Assembly: GCF_021654135.1 (NCBI RefSeq)
Contig: NZ_JAKGSD010000003.1
Location: 49,391 to 113,390, forward strand
Direction: 5' to 3'
From: Amycolatopsis tucumanensis
GTDB taxonomy: Bacteria; Actinomycetota; Actinomycetes; Mycobacteriales; Pseudonocardiaceae
Length of the DNA: 64,000 bases
Shown here: in pieces, positions 7,372 to 16,098 of the stretch
Position numbering within the stretch: the stretch's first letter is position 1
Layout: every line of letters starts with the position of its first letter
Translations under genes and position numbers: made by a program
The notes under the pieces: model-generated
Databases searched by the model: none
What the model saw: the letters and a program-made list of their open reading frames with translations, nothing else
What the model was told of the DNA's origin: nothing

Positions 7372-8865
7372 GTGGCTGCCAACGTCATCGAGGTCGACGG
7401 CGTCACCAAGCACTACCCCGGCGTGCAGGCGCTCACCGACGCCGCCATGACCATCCGCGAGGGCGAGATCCGCGCCCTGCTCGGCCGCAACGGCGCGGGC
7501 AAGTCGACGCTCATCCGCGTGCTGTCCGGGGTGGAGCGGGCGGACGCGGGCACCGTCACCGTCGCGGGCGAGCGGCTCGGCGACGGCGGCGTGCGCCGCG
7601 CGGCCGAGCTCGGCGTCAGCACCGTGCACCAGGAACTGAGCCTGGTCGCCGAGCTCAGCGTCGCGGAGAACCTCTACCTGGGCCGCTGGCCGCGACGCGG
7701 CGGCGCGGTCGACTACGCCACGATGCGCGCCGGCGCGCGGGCGGTGTTCGGCAGGCTCGGGCTGGACATCGACCCGGCCGCGCCGGTCGGCGAGCTGTCG
7801 CTGGCGCACCGGCAGCTCGTGGAGATCGGCCGCGCGGTGCGGGAACAGCCGCGGCTGCTGATCCTCGACGAGCCCACGAGCGCGCTCGCCGCGGGCGAGG
7901 TCGACATCGTGCTCGACACCGTCACCCGCATCGCCGCCGAGGGCGTGGCCGTGCTCTACGTCAGCCACCGGCTCGAAGAGATCCGCCGCATCGCCCACAG
8001 CGCGACCGTGATGCGCGACGGGCGGGTCGTGGACACGGTCGACGCGACCGGCACCGGCACCGACCGGATCGTCCAGCTCATGCTCGGCGACTCCGCGACG
8101 GCCGCGCAACGACCGCCCGCGCGCGAGGTCGATCGGACCGGCGTGCCGGCGCTGTCGGTGCGCGGCCTGTCGGTGCCGCCCAAGGTCCTCGACGTCTCGT
8201 TCGACGTGCACCCCGGCGAGATCCTCGGGCTCGGCGGGCTGCTCGGCTCCGGCCGCACCGAGGTGCTGCGCGCCATCGCCGGGTTCACCCCGGCCGCGGC
8301 GGGCACCATCGCCGTCGACGGCCGGGACGTCACCCGCCCGACCCCGGCGGTGATGAAGCGCCTCGGCGTCGGCATGACCCCGGAGGACCGCAAGGACGAG
8401 GGTGTCGTCCCGCTGCTCGGCGTCGACGAGAACCTCGTGATGTCGGAGTTCGGCACCGTGAAGTCCGGGCCGGCCATCCGGCCGGCGCGCGTCCGGCGGG
8501 CGGCGCGGCGGCTCATCGAGCGGCTGTCCATCGCCACCGCGGCGCCGGAGACCCCGATCGTCAACCTCAGCGGCGGCAACCAGCAGAAGGCCGTGATCGG
8601 CCGCTGGCTGCACGCGGGCAGCCGCATCCTGCTGCTCGACGAGCCGACCCGCGGCGTGGACGTGCATGCCAAGGCCGAGATCTACCGCCTGGTGCGGGAG
8701 GTCGCCGACGCCGGGGCCGCCGTCGTGTTCGTCTCCGGCGAGCTCGAGGAGCTGCCCCTGGTGTGCGACCGGGTGCTCGCGCTGCGTGCCGGGCGCGTCG
8801 CCGGCGAGCTGACCGGCGCGGGCCTGACCACCGATTCCGTGCTCTCCGCCGCGATGGCGGCCTGA
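7372..8865 (+). CDS. Sugar ABC transporter ATP-binding protein, two-domain CUT2 type
   Basis: A 497-residue protein with two fused ATPase domains, as in RbsA/MglA. The first has Walker A GRNGAGKST (about 41-49), signature LSLAHRQ and Walker B LLILDEPTSALA; the second has a degenerate Walker A (GLLGSGRTE), signature LSGGNQQK and Walker B ILLLDEPTRGVD, the usual asymmetry of this family. The start is GTG at 7372 with AAGGAG five bases upstream; an upstream in-frame GTG at 7333 would overlap the binding-protein gene. It drives uptake with the permease that follows 16 bases later. Confidence 0.93.
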   Translation: MAANVIEVDGVTKHYPGVQALTDAAMTIREGEIRALLGRNGAGKSTLIRVLSGVERADAGTVTVAGERLGDGGVRRAAELGVSTVHQELSLVAELSVAENLYLGRWPRRGGAVDYATMRAGARAVFGRLGLDIDPAAPVGELSLAHRQLVEIGRAVREQPRLLILDEPTSALAAGEVDIVLDTVTRIAAEGVAVLYVSHRLEEIRRIAHSATVMRDGRVVDTVDATGTGTDRIVQLMLGDSATAAQRPPAREVDRTGVPALSVRGLSVPPKVLDVSFDVHPGEILGLGGLLGSGRTEVLRAIAGFTPAAAGTIAVDGRDVTRPTPAVMKRLGVGMTPEDRKDEGVVPLLGVDENLVMSEFGTVKSGPAIRPARVRRAARRLIERLSIATAAPETPIVNLSGGNQQKAVIGRWLHAGSRILLLDEPTRGVDVHAKAEIYRLVREVADAGAAVVFVSGELEELPLVCDRVLALRAGRVAGELTGAGLTTDSVLSAAMAA

Positions 8866-8881
8866 GAAACAAGGGAAGACC

Positions 8882-9886
8882 ATGACCGTTATCGACTCCC
8901 CGGCCGAGCAGCGTCGCAGCCGGGCGGGCCGCCGGTTCGGCGGGCGCTCGCTCAACGAGATCGGCCTGATCGCCGCGATCGTCGTGCTCTACGTCGCGCT
9001 CGGCAGCAGCGCCGCCGGGTTCCTCAGCCTGGACAACCAGCTCGGCATGCTCCGCGACGCCGCCACCGTCGGCATCGCCGCCTGGGGCGTGACCCTGGTG
9101 ATCATCGCGGGCGAGATCGACATCAGCATCGGCCCGGCCGTCGCGTTCTCCTCGGTGCTGGTGGCCAAGGGCGCGGCGGAATGGGGCCTCGGCGTCGCAG
9201 GCGGCATCCTGCTGACCCTGCTCGCCGGTCTCGCCTGGGGCGCGCTGGCCGGCTGGCTGCGTGCCCGGTTCGACGTGCCGTCGTTCATCGCCACCCTCGG
9301 CGTGTGGAGCGCCCTGGGCGGCCTCGGTCTCTACCTCACCGACGCGCTGCCGGTCGTGCTGCCCGACAGCGGGCTGATGACCGTCCTCGGCGGCTCGGTC
9401 CTGGGCATCCCGACCCCGGCGATCATCATGGTGGTGCTGTTCTTCGTCTTCGCCTACGTCGCCCGCTACACCGCCTACGGCCGCTCGGTCTACGCGGTGG
9501 GCGGCAACGCGCCCGCGGCGCGGATGGCGGGCATCAACCTCGCGAAGATCCGCATCCTGCTGTTCGCGACCACCGGCCTGCTCTCGGCGATCACCGGGAT
9601 CCTGCTGGCCGCGCGGCTCGGCTCCGGCAACGGCGGCGCGGCCTCCGGGCTGGAGTTCGACGTCATCGCCGCGGTCGTCATCGGCGGCACCGCGCTCGCG
9701 GGCGGACGCGGATCGATGCTCGGCACGCTGCTGGGCGTCGTGTTCATCACCGTCATCGGCAACGGGCTGGTGCTGCTCGGGGTGGACTCGTTCCTGCAGA
9801 ACGTGGTGCGGGGCGTGATCATCGTGGTGGCCGTGCTGGTGAACGTGATCATCACCAAGCGGGCGCGGGCGACGAGGGAGAGCTAG
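8882..9886 (+). CDS. Sugar ABC transporter permease (CUT2, RbsC-like)
   Basis: A 334-residue integral membrane protein of the BPD_transp_2 family with about eight to ten hydrophobic segments. The family signature GEIDISIGP near residue 78 and AVVIGGTALAGGRGS near 263 are clear, along with the periplasmic-side motif GGNAPAARMAGI. It forms the channel for the two-domain ATPase. The cytoplasmic C-terminus ends ITKRARATRES. The stop TAG shares its last base with the next gene's GTG, indicating translational coupling. Confidence 0.93.
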   Translation: MTVIDSPAEQRRSRAGRRFGGRSLNEIGLIAAIVVLYVALGSSAAGFLSLDNQLGMLRDAATVGIAAWGVTLVIIAGEIDISIGPAVAFSSVLVAKGAAEWGLGVAGGILLTLLAGLAWGALAGWLRARFDVPSFIATLGVWSALGGLGLYLTDALPVVLPDSGLMTVLGGSVLGIPTPAIIMVVLFFVFAYVARYTAYGRSVYAVGGNAPAARMAGINLAKIRILLFATTGLLSAITGILLAARLGSGNGGAASGLEFDVIAAVVIGGTALAGGRGSMLGTLLGVVFITVIGNGLVLLGVDSFLQNVVRGVIIVVAVLVNVIITKRARATRES

Positions 9887-10914
9887 TGAGCGACCAGATG
9901 ACGGGCGTCTACCTGCCCGGGAACTCCACGGCGGTGCTGCGTGACCTGCCGGTGCCGGAGCCGGGCCACGGCCAGGTGCTGGTCGAGGTCGGCGCGTCCG
10001 GGATCTGCGGATCCGACATCGGCTACATCTACCACGAGCACAAGGGCCACCGCGGCGTCGACGGCCCCGCCTACCGCGGCGTCGTCGCCGGTCACGAGCC
10101 GTCCGGCCGGATCGTCGCCGCGGGTCCCGGCTGCCGCCGGTTCGGCGTGGACGACCGGGTGATCGTCTACCACATCGCCGGGTGCGGGGTGTGCGACAAC
10201 TGCCGCCGCGGTTACCTGATCAGCTGCACCGGCCCGCAGCGCCAGGCCTACGGGTGGCAGCGCGACGGCGGGCACGCCCACTACGTGCTGGCCGAGGAGT
10301 CGACCTGCGTGCCGCTGCCCGACGAGCTGTCCTACGTGGACGGTGCGCTGATCGCCTGCGGCTTCGGCACCGCCTACGAGGGTCTGCGGCGCATCCGCGT
10401 CAACGGCGACGGCGACCTGCTCGTCGTCGGTCTCGGCCCGGTCGGGCTCGCGGCAGGCATGATCGGCAAGGGCATGGGCGCGCGCCGGATCGTCGGCGTG
10501 GAGCCGTCCCCGCAGCGGCGGGAGTGGGCCGCCGGACTGGACGTGTTCGACGAGGTGGTGACCCCGGACGCGGAGGTCGCGCCGGTCTTCGCCACCACGA
10601 TCGACTGCTCGGGCTCGCGTGCCGGCCGTGCCACCGCGATCGCCGGTGCGGCGGAGTGGGGCCGGGTGTCGCTCGTCGGCGAGGGCGGCACGCTGGAGAC
10701 GGAGGTCTCCGACGCGTTGCTGCACAAGCAGTTGACGCTCTACGCCTCCTGGGTCACGTCGGTGCCCGCGATGAGCGAGCTGGCCGTCAACCTCGCGCGC
10801 TGGGGCCTGCGGCCGGAACGGGTCGTCAGCGACCGGTTCCCGCTCGATGAAGCCGACAAGGCCTACGCGCTGGCCGCGGGCGCCAGCGCGGGCAAGGTGG
10901 TCCTGCTGCCATGA
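9886..10914 (+). CDS. Zinc-dependent alcohol/polyol dehydrogenase
   Basis: A 342-residue medium-chain dehydrogenase. Catalytic zinc ligands are in GICGSD (Cys about 37) and GHEPSG (His-Glu about 66); the structural zinc lobe CGVCDNCRRGYLISC is complete. The nucleotide-binding loop is VVGLGPVGLAAG. The start is GTG at 9886, overlapping the permease stop; ATG at 9898 is an alternative. In this operon it probably oxidises the imported sugar, a polyol or galactitol-type compound. It may supply galactonolactone or feed the SDR step; the exact substrate cannot be read from the sequence. Confidence 0.9.
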   Translation: MSDQMTGVYLPGNSTAVLRDLPVPEPGHGQVLVEVGASGICGSDIGYIYHEHKGHRGVDGPAYRGVVAGHEPSGRIVAAGPGCRRFGVDDRVIVYHIAGCGVCDNCRRGYLISCTGPQRQAYGWQRDGGHAHYVLAEESTCVPLPDELSYVDGALIACGFGTAYEGLRRIRVNGDGDLLVVGLGPVGLAAGMIGKGMGARRIVGVEPSPQRREWAAGLDVFDEVVTPDAEVAPVFATTIDCSGSRAGRATAIAGAAEWGRVSLVGEGGTLETEVSDALLHKQLTLYASWVTSVPAMSELAVNLARWGLRPERVVSDRFPLDEADKAYALAAGASAGKVVLLP

Positions 10915-11804
10915 TCGACCGCGACGGCGAGGTGCTCTGGCTGGACAACGGCCTGGTGCGCCTCGGCCTGGTGCCAGCGCTCGGCGGGCGGCTGCTGTCC
11001 CTGTCCACTCCGGACGGGCGCGAAGTGCTGTGGCGCAACGAGAAGCTGCTCACCGACCGGCTGGAGCTCCGCCAGGAGCACCAGCCGCACGGGGGCAGCC
11101 TCGGCGACTGGGTGAACTACGGCGGCGACAAGACCTGGCCGGCGCCGCAGGGCTGGGAGCGGGCGGACCAGTGGGCCGGGCCGCCCGACCCGGTGCTCGA
11201 CTCCGGGTGCTACGAGGTGACGGCCGAGCAGACCGCGGACAGCGCCGTGGTCACCCTGACCAGCGGCGACGACCCGCGCACCGGCCTGCGGCTGACCCGG
11301 CGCTTCGAGCTGGGCGGCGGCAGCGGCTACCGGATGACGCTCACCGCCCGCAACACCAGCGCGCGCACGGTGCGGTGGGCGCTGTGGAACGTGACGCAAC
11401 TGGGGCCGGGCGAGGTGCGCGTGGACGGCCCGGCCGAGGTCACCGAGCTGCTCGCGGGAACCGCTTTCCCGGAGTGGCACGAGGTGCCCGGCGGGGTGCG
11501 GGTGCCCGTCCAGGACGTGGTCGGCAAGCTCGGTTTCCCGGCCGCCACCGGGCGGATCACGCACACCGCGGACGGCCTGACCTGGACGCAGACGTTCGCG
11601 GTGGACGAGGACGCCGAGTACCCGGACCGCGGGTCCCGCGCCGAGGTGTGGCTGGAGTGCCCGCAGCCGCGGCCGCTGGCCGCGCTCGGCGACCTGGACC
11701 CGCCGGCGCGGATCGTCGAGTGCGAGGTGCTCGGCCCGCTGACCACGCTCGCGCCCGGCGAGGTGACGACGTTGACGATCGACTGCACGATCGAGGGGGA
11801 GTGA
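10911..11804 (+). CDS. DUF4380 family protein, aldose-epimerase-like fold
   Basis: A 297-residue protein of the DUF4380 type: beta-rich, opening with LVRLGLVPALGGRLLSLS and GREVLWRN, with the family block WVNYGGDKTWPAPQ near 63-76. The arrangement resembles galactose mutarotase-like proteins, which act on sugar anomers; the catalytic residues of GalM are not obviously conserved, so activity is inferred. ATGA overlap with the upstream dehydrogenase gene and overlap with the next gene show it is part of the same transcript. In an oxidative galactose route a mutarotase would supply the anomer used by the dehydrogenase. Confidence 0.8.
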   Translation: MIDRDGEVLWLDNGLVRLGLVPALGGRLLSLSTPDGREVLWRNEKLLTDRLELRQEHQPHGGSLGDWVNYGGDKTWPAPQGWERADQWAGPPDPVLDSGCYEVTAEQTADSAVVTLTSGDDPRTGLRLTRRFELGGGSGYRMTLTARNTSARTVRWALWNVTQLGPGEVRVDGPAEVTELLAGTAFPEWHEVPGGVRVPVQDVVGKLGFPAATGRITHTADGLTWTQTFAVDEDAEYPDRGSRAEVWLECPQPRPLAALGDLDPPARIVECEVLGPLTTLAPGEVTTLTIDCTIEGE

Positions 11805-12544
11805 TGCGGGGAAAGGTCGCGGTGGTCACGGGCGCCGCGCAGGGAATCGGAGCGGCGACCGCGATCCGGCTCGCCGCCGACGGCGCGGCGGTGGCGCTGC
11901 TCGACGTCGCCGACGCCACGGACGTCGCCCGGCGGATCACCGACGCCGGCGGCCGGGCGCTCGCCCAGACCTGCGACGTCAGCTCCGAGGCGGACTGGGC
12001 CGCCGCGCTGGAACGCTGCCGGGCCGAGCTGGGGCCGGTCGACGTGCTGGTCAGCAACGCCTACACCGTCGACGTGCGGCCGGCGCACGAAACCACGCTG
12101 GCGTCCTGGGAGCGGCAGTTGTCGGTCAACCTCACCGGCACGTTCCTCGGGTTCCGCGCCTGCGTGGACGACCTGTCGCGGGAGGCCCGCGGCGCGGTGG
12201 TGCTGACCTCGTCGGTGCACGCGCTGGTCGGCCTGCCAGGGCGGCCCGCGTACGCGGCGACCAAGGCCGCGCTGACCGGGCTCGCGCGCCAGCTCGCCGT
12301 CGAGTACGGCACCGTCCTGCGGGTCAACTGTGTGCTGCCCGGACCGGTCCTGACCGCGGCGTGGGACGGCATCGGCGAGGACGACCGGCGGCGCAGTGCC
12401 GAGGAAACCGCCGTGAAAAGGTTGGGCACTCCGGAGGAAGTCGCGGCGGCGATAGCGTTCCTGGCCGGTGACGACGCCTCGTTCGTCACCGGCGCTGCGC
12501 TGACCGTCGACGGCGGCTGGAGCGTCTACAAGAGGTCTTCGTGA
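11804..12544 (+). CDS. SDR family oxidoreductase, possible galactose dehydrogenase
   Basis: A 246-residue classical short-chain dehydrogenase/reductase. The cofactor motif TGAAQGIG is at 9-16 and the catalytic Ser/Tyr/Lys appear as TSSVHALVG and YAATK near 128-152. The usual NNAG motif reads SNAY, a small deviation also seen in some sugar dehydrogenases. The acidic residue after strand 2 (LLDVAD) favours NAD over NADP. The C-terminal FVTGAALTVDGGW is typical. Its position before galactonate dehydratase suggests oxidation of D-galactose to the lactone, by context only. The ATG overlaps the previous stop. Confidence 0.88.
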   Translation: MRGKVAVVTGAAQGIGAATAIRLAADGAAVALLDVADATDVARRITDAGGRALAQTCDVSSEADWAAALERCRAELGPVDVLVSNAYTVDVRPAHETTLASWERQLSVNLTGTFLGFRACVDDLSREARGAVVLTSSVHALVGLPGRPAYAATKAALTGLARQLAVEYGTVLRVNCVLPGPVLTAAWDGIGEDDRRRSAEETAVKRLGTPEEVAAAIAFLAGDDASFVTGAALTVDGGWSVYKRSS

Positions 12545-12557
12545 GGAGGTACGGGGG

Positions 12558-13259
12558 ATGACCGCCTACAGCGGCCGGGGCGTGCACGGGCAGACCGTGG
12601 CCACGCTCGGCGCGCGCATCGTCGCCGGGGAGATCGCCGAAGGCGCCGTGATCGACCTCGCCGAGCTGGGGCGCGACCTCGACGTCAGCATGACCGTGCT
12701 GCGCGAAGCGCTGAAGGTGCTGGCGGCCAAGGGACTGGTCGAGGCGCGCCAGAAGCGGGGGACGTCGGTGCGGGCGCGGGTGCACTGGAACCTGCTGGAC
12801 AGCGACGTGATCCGGTGGCGCAGCGAAGCCGGCGACACCGCGGCCGTGCTGCGCGACCTGGCGGAGGTGCGGGCCGTGGTCGAGCCGGCGGCGGCGTCGA
12901 TGGCGGCGCTGCGGCGCGACGAGGACGACCTCGCCGAGCTGGACGCGGCGCTGGCGGACATGCGCACGGCGGTCGGCCCGGCCGCCCAGGTCGCCGCGGA
13001 CCTGCGCTGGCACCGCGCGCTGCTGCGGGCCACGCACAACGAAATGCTGTCCCGGATGGACGTGTTCATCGAGCCCGCGCTGCGGTTGCGCGACGCGCTC
13101 GTGCACGAGGCGCACGACGACGACCCGGAGCCGAGCCACGCGGTGGTCGTGGACGCCGTGCGCCGGGGCGCGCCGGAGGAGGCCGCGGCCGCAGTGAGCG
13201 CGTTGCTGGACAAGGCGTCCTCCGACGTCGCCGGGATCATCGGGGAGAAGGACGCGTGA
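12558..13259 (+). CDS. GntR family regulator with FCD domain, DgoR-like
   Basis: A 233-residue regulator: winged helix at about 8-74 (ending in LVEARQKRGTSVRAR) and an FCD ligand-binding domain after it. The linker WNLLDSDVIRW closely matches the same position in E. coli DgoR, the galactonate-responsive repressor, and the FCD metal-site histidines appear in LRWHRALL, ATHNEM and EPSHAVV. AGGAGGT lies seven bases before the ATG. It probably represses its own operon and is released by D-galactonate or a related acid; the AT palindrome at 6238-6254 is a possible target. Confidence 0.88.
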   Translation: MTAYSGRGVHGQTVATLGARIVAGEIAEGAVIDLAELGRDLDVSMTVLREALKVLAAKGLVEARQKRGTSVRARVHWNLLDSDVIRWRSEAGDTAAVLRDLAEVRAVVEPAAASMAALRRDEDDLAELDAALADMRTAVGPAAQVAADLRWHRALLRATHNEMLSRMDVFIEPALRLRDALVHEAHDDDPEPSHAVVVDAVRRGAPEEAAAAVSALLDKASSDVAGIIGEKDA

Positions 13260-14401
13260 AGATCGTTTCGGTGGAGACGTTCCTGGTGCCGCCGCGCTGG
13301 CTGTTCTGCCGCGTGGCCACCGACGACGGTCTCGTCGGCTGGGGCGAGCCCGTCGTGGAGGGGCGTGCGGAAACCGTGCGGGCGGCCGTCGACGAGTTGT
13401 CCGACCTGCTGCTGGGCCGGGACCCGCGCCGCGTCGAGGACCTGTGGCAGGTGATGACCAAGGCCGCGTTCTACCGCGGCGGGCCGGTGTTGTCGAGCGC
13501 GGTGGCCGGGATCGACCAGGCGCTGTGGGACATCCTCGGCAAGTCGCTCGGGGTGCCGGTGCACCAGCTGCTGGGCGGCGCGGTGCGGGACGAGGTGCGG
13601 GTATACGGCTGGATCGGCGGCGACGAGCCGTCCGCGGTCGCCGAGGCCGCCGCGGCGCAGGCCGAGGCCGGGCTGACCGCGGTGAAGATGAACGCGTCCG
13701 GGCGGATCGGGCGGATGCCGAACCGGGCCGAGGTCGACGAGGTGGTGTCGCGGCTGGCGGCGGTGCGCGAGGTGCTGGGCGATTCCCGGGACGTGGCGGT
13801 CGACTTCCACGGCCGGTTCGGGGTCGCGGCGGCGCGGCGCGTGATTCCGGAGCTGGCGCCGTTGCACCCGTTGTTCGTCGAGGAGCCGGTGCTGCCGGAG
13901 TACGCGCACCGGCTCGGCGACGTGGTGTCGGCGAGCGCGGTGCCGGTCGCGTGCGGGGAGCGGTTGTACTCGCGGTCGGAGTTCCTGCCGGTGCTGCAGG
14001 CGGGTGTCGCGGTGGTGCAGCCGGATCTGTCGCACGCGGGCGGGATTTCGGAGGTGCGGCGGATCGCCTCGCTGGCGGAGACCTTCGACGCGCTGATCGC
14101 CCCGCACTGCCCGCTCGGGCCGCTGTCGCTGGCGGCGAGCCTGCAGGTCGCGTTCGCCACGCCGAACTTCCTGATCCAGGAGCAGAGCATCGGCATCCAC
14201 TACAACGCCGGGGCCGAGCCGCTGGACTACCTCGCCGACGTGCGGCCGTTCGCGTTCCACGACGGCGCGATCCGCCGGTGGGACGCGCCGGGGCTCGGGG
14301 TCGAGATCGACGAGGACGCGGTGCGCAAGGCCGATGCCGTGGGTCACCGGTGGCGGCCGCCGGTGTGGCGGCACCCCGACGGATCGTTCGCGGAGTGGTG
14401 A
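13256..14401 (+). CDS. dgoD: D-galactonate dehydratase
   Basis: A 381-residue enolase-superfamily enzyme converting D-galactonate to 2-keto-3-deoxygalactonate. It is recognisably DgoD along its whole length: VGWGEPVVEGRAETVRAAV, FYRGGPVLSSAVAGIDQALW and QPDLSHAGGI match the E. coli enzyme's framework. Metal ligands are in place (Asp183 in VDFHGR, Glu209 in FVEEPV, Glu234 in CGERLYSR), with general acid/base His185 and the histidine of APHCPLGP near 284. The start is GTG, sharing four bases with the GntR gene. The product needs a kinase and aldolase (DgoK, DgoA) that are not in this window. Confidence 0.95.
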   Translation: MKIVSVETFLVPPRWLFCRVATDDGLVGWGEPVVEGRAETVRAAVDELSDLLLGRDPRRVEDLWQVMTKAAFYRGGPVLSSAVAGIDQALWDILGKSLGVPVHQLLGGAVRDEVRVYGWIGGDEPSAVAEAAAAQAEAGLTAVKMNASGRIGRMPNRAEVDEVVSRLAAVREVLGDSRDVAVDFHGRFGVAAARRVIPELAPLHPLFVEEPVLPEYAHRLGDVVSASAVPVACGERLYSRSEFLPVLQAGVAVVQPDLSHAGGISEVRRIASLAETFDALIAPHCPLGPLSLAASLQVAFATPNFLIQEQSIGIHYNAGAEPLDYLADVRPFAFHDGAIRRWDAPGLGVEIDEDAVRKADAVGHRWRPPVWRHPDGSFAEW

Positions 14402-15279
14402 TGAGTCCGAAGTGGATGGTGTTGTCGGCCGAGCGGTTCGAGCTCGGTGAGGGTTTGCGTTCGGTGTCCGGTGGTCTGGTGATGACGGACATCCTCAGTG
14501 GACGGTTGCTGTCGGTGGACACCGGCGAGGTGCTGGTGTCCCTGGACGAGCCGCTGGGCGCGGTGGCGCCACTGGCCGGCGGCGGGTGGATCGCCGCGGC
14601 CGGGCGGGGGATGGCGGTGCTGGACGGCGGGGTGCGGTGGCTGGCCCGGCCGGTTGATGCGTCGATGCGGATGAACGACGGCGTGGCGGACGCGTCGGGG
14701 CGCTTCTGGGCGGGCGCGATGGCGTGGGACGCGCGGCCGGGGGCGGGACGGCTGTTCCGGGTCGATCCGGACGGTTCGGTGCGCACGGTGCTCGAGGGCC
14801 TGACCGTGCCGAACGGCCCGGCGTTCGCCGGCGACACGATGTACCTGGCGGACAGCGCGGCCGGGGTGATCCACCGGTACGAGGTGTCCGAGGCGGGGGA
14901 GCTCGGCCCCGGTGAGCTGTTCGCGCGCGTCGAGGAGGGCAGCCCGGACGGGATGACGGTCGACGCGGAGGGCTACGTGTGGTCGGCGATCTGGGGAGCG
15001 TCCCGCGTGGTGCGTTTCGCGCCGGACGGGACGGTCGACCGGGTGCTCCCGGTACCGGCCGTCCAGCCGACGAGTGTCTGCCTGGCGGGTGGCCGGCTGA
15101 TAGTCACGTCGGCGACGCACGGGCTGGCCGCGCCGGGTCCACTGGACGGCGCGGTGCTGGCGACGCCGTGTTCTGTGACGGCGGCGCCCGCGTGTGCGGC
15201 CCGTGTGCGGCCCGGCTTGCCCACGGTTCGGCTGGGCAAGACCATTACGCCCGAGGACGTCCGTTCGCTGGACGACTGA
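14401..15279 (+). CDS. SMP-30/gluconolactonase family lactonase
   Basis: A 292-residue beta-propeller lactonase of the SMP-30/regucalcin family. The metal-site framework is visible: Glu in ELGEGLR near 17, the asparagine of RMNDGVAD (about 99), GLTVPNGPAF (about 140) and SPDGMTVD (about 182). Expected reaction: hydrolysis of the sugar lactone (here galactonolactone) to the acid used by DgoD. The ATG overlaps the dehydratase stop by one base, so it is the last coupled gene of the operon. The C-terminal 40 residues (CSVTAAPACAARVRPG region) are alanine/arginine-rich and unlike the family end, perhaps a locally duplicated stretch. Confidence 0.9.
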   Translation: MSPKWMVLSAERFELGEGLRSVSGGLVMTDILSGRLLSVDTGEVLVSLDEPLGAVAPLAGGGWIAAAGRGMAVLDGGVRWLARPVDASMRMNDGVADASGRFWAGAMAWDARPGAGRLFRVDPDGSVRTVLEGLTVPNGPAFAGDTMYLADSAAGVIHRYEVSEAGELGPGELFARVEEGSPDGMTVDAEGYVWSAIWGASRVVRFAPDGTVDRVLPVPAVQPTSVCLAGGRLIVTSATHGLAAPGPLDGAVLATPCSVTAAPACAARVRPGLPTVRLGKTITPEDVRSLDD

Positions 15280-15462
15280 GTGGGTGCGGTCGCCTCCCAC
15301 GGCGAATCGGCACGTCCGGCGCCGTCAACGGGGGCGGACGGGGCAGTGCTGGACCTGCGGCGGCTGCCTGTCCGGCTCGCGTGGGAGCCGGGTGCGCCGC
15401 TGCTGGGGAGGGCCGGGTGTGGGCTGCCCCGGCCGCGTGAGCGCGCGTGACAGGATGGCTGC

Positions 15463-16098
15463 ATGGTTGCCGGATCCGCGGGTCGTCCCTGGCGGGGTGT
15501 CGACGCCGATGAGCGGCAGGCCCGCCGGCGGGAGCGGCTCGTCTCGGCGGCCTTCGACATCATGGGCACCGACGGCGCCGCCGCGGTGACCATGCGCGGC
15601 GTCTGCCGCGCCGCGAAGCTGACCGAGCGCTACTTCTACGAGAGCTTCGCCCGGCGCGAGGACCTGCTGGTCGCCGTGCTGGAGGACGTTGCCGGGCAGG
15701 CGCGTGAGGTGTTGCTCGCCGCGCTCGCGGAGGCCCCGGACGACACCGCCGCCATGGTCCGCCACGCCGTCGCCGAGTTCACCGCCTTCGTCACCGGCGA
15801 CCCGCGGCGCGGGCGCATCCTCTTCGTCGAGTCGCTGGCCGCGCCGGAGCTGTCCACCCGCGGCGGCGAGCTGGTCGGCGAGTTCACCGCCACCATCGCG
15901 CAGGCCCTGCGCAGCCCCGCGCTGGCCGGCGAGAACGCCGACGACCGCGACGTGGACCTCAACGCCCAGGCGGTTTTCGGTGCGCTGGCCTACCTGTTCC
16001 AGGGCTGGCTCGCCGGGCGGCTGGACGTGTCCCGGGAGCGGTTCGTCGCCCACGCGGTGCAGGTGATCGAGCACCTGGCGCGGGCGCACTCCGCCTGA
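15463..16098 (+). CDS. TetR family transcriptional regulator
   Basis: A 211-residue TetR regulator. The HTH covers about residues 15-66, with VCRAAKLTERYFYESFARRE as turn and recognition helix. The C-terminal helical domain ends EHLARAHSA. CAGGAT at 15451-15456, six bases before the ATG, suggests a leaderless transcript. It is the nearest regulator to the monooxygenase operon, which has two tandem TetR-size palindromes in its promoter, so it is the best candidate for binding them. Its last codons form the first unit of the large repeat array that follows. Confidence 0.88.
   Translation: MVAGSAGRPWRGVDADERQARRRERLVSAAFDIMGTDGAAAVTMRGVCRAAKLTERYFYESFARREDLLVAVLEDVAGQAREVLLAALAEAPDDTAAMVRHAVAEFTAFVTGDPRRGRILFVESLAAPELSTRGGELVGEFTATIAQALRSPALAGENADDRDVDLNAQAVFGALAYLFQGWLAGRLDVSRERFVAHAVQVIEHLARAHSA

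Noticed and set aside
7333..7372. GTG at 7333 as start of the sugar ATPase
   Set aside because: It overlaps the binding-protein stop and lacks a ribosome site, while the GTG at 7372 has AAGGAG and fits the family length.
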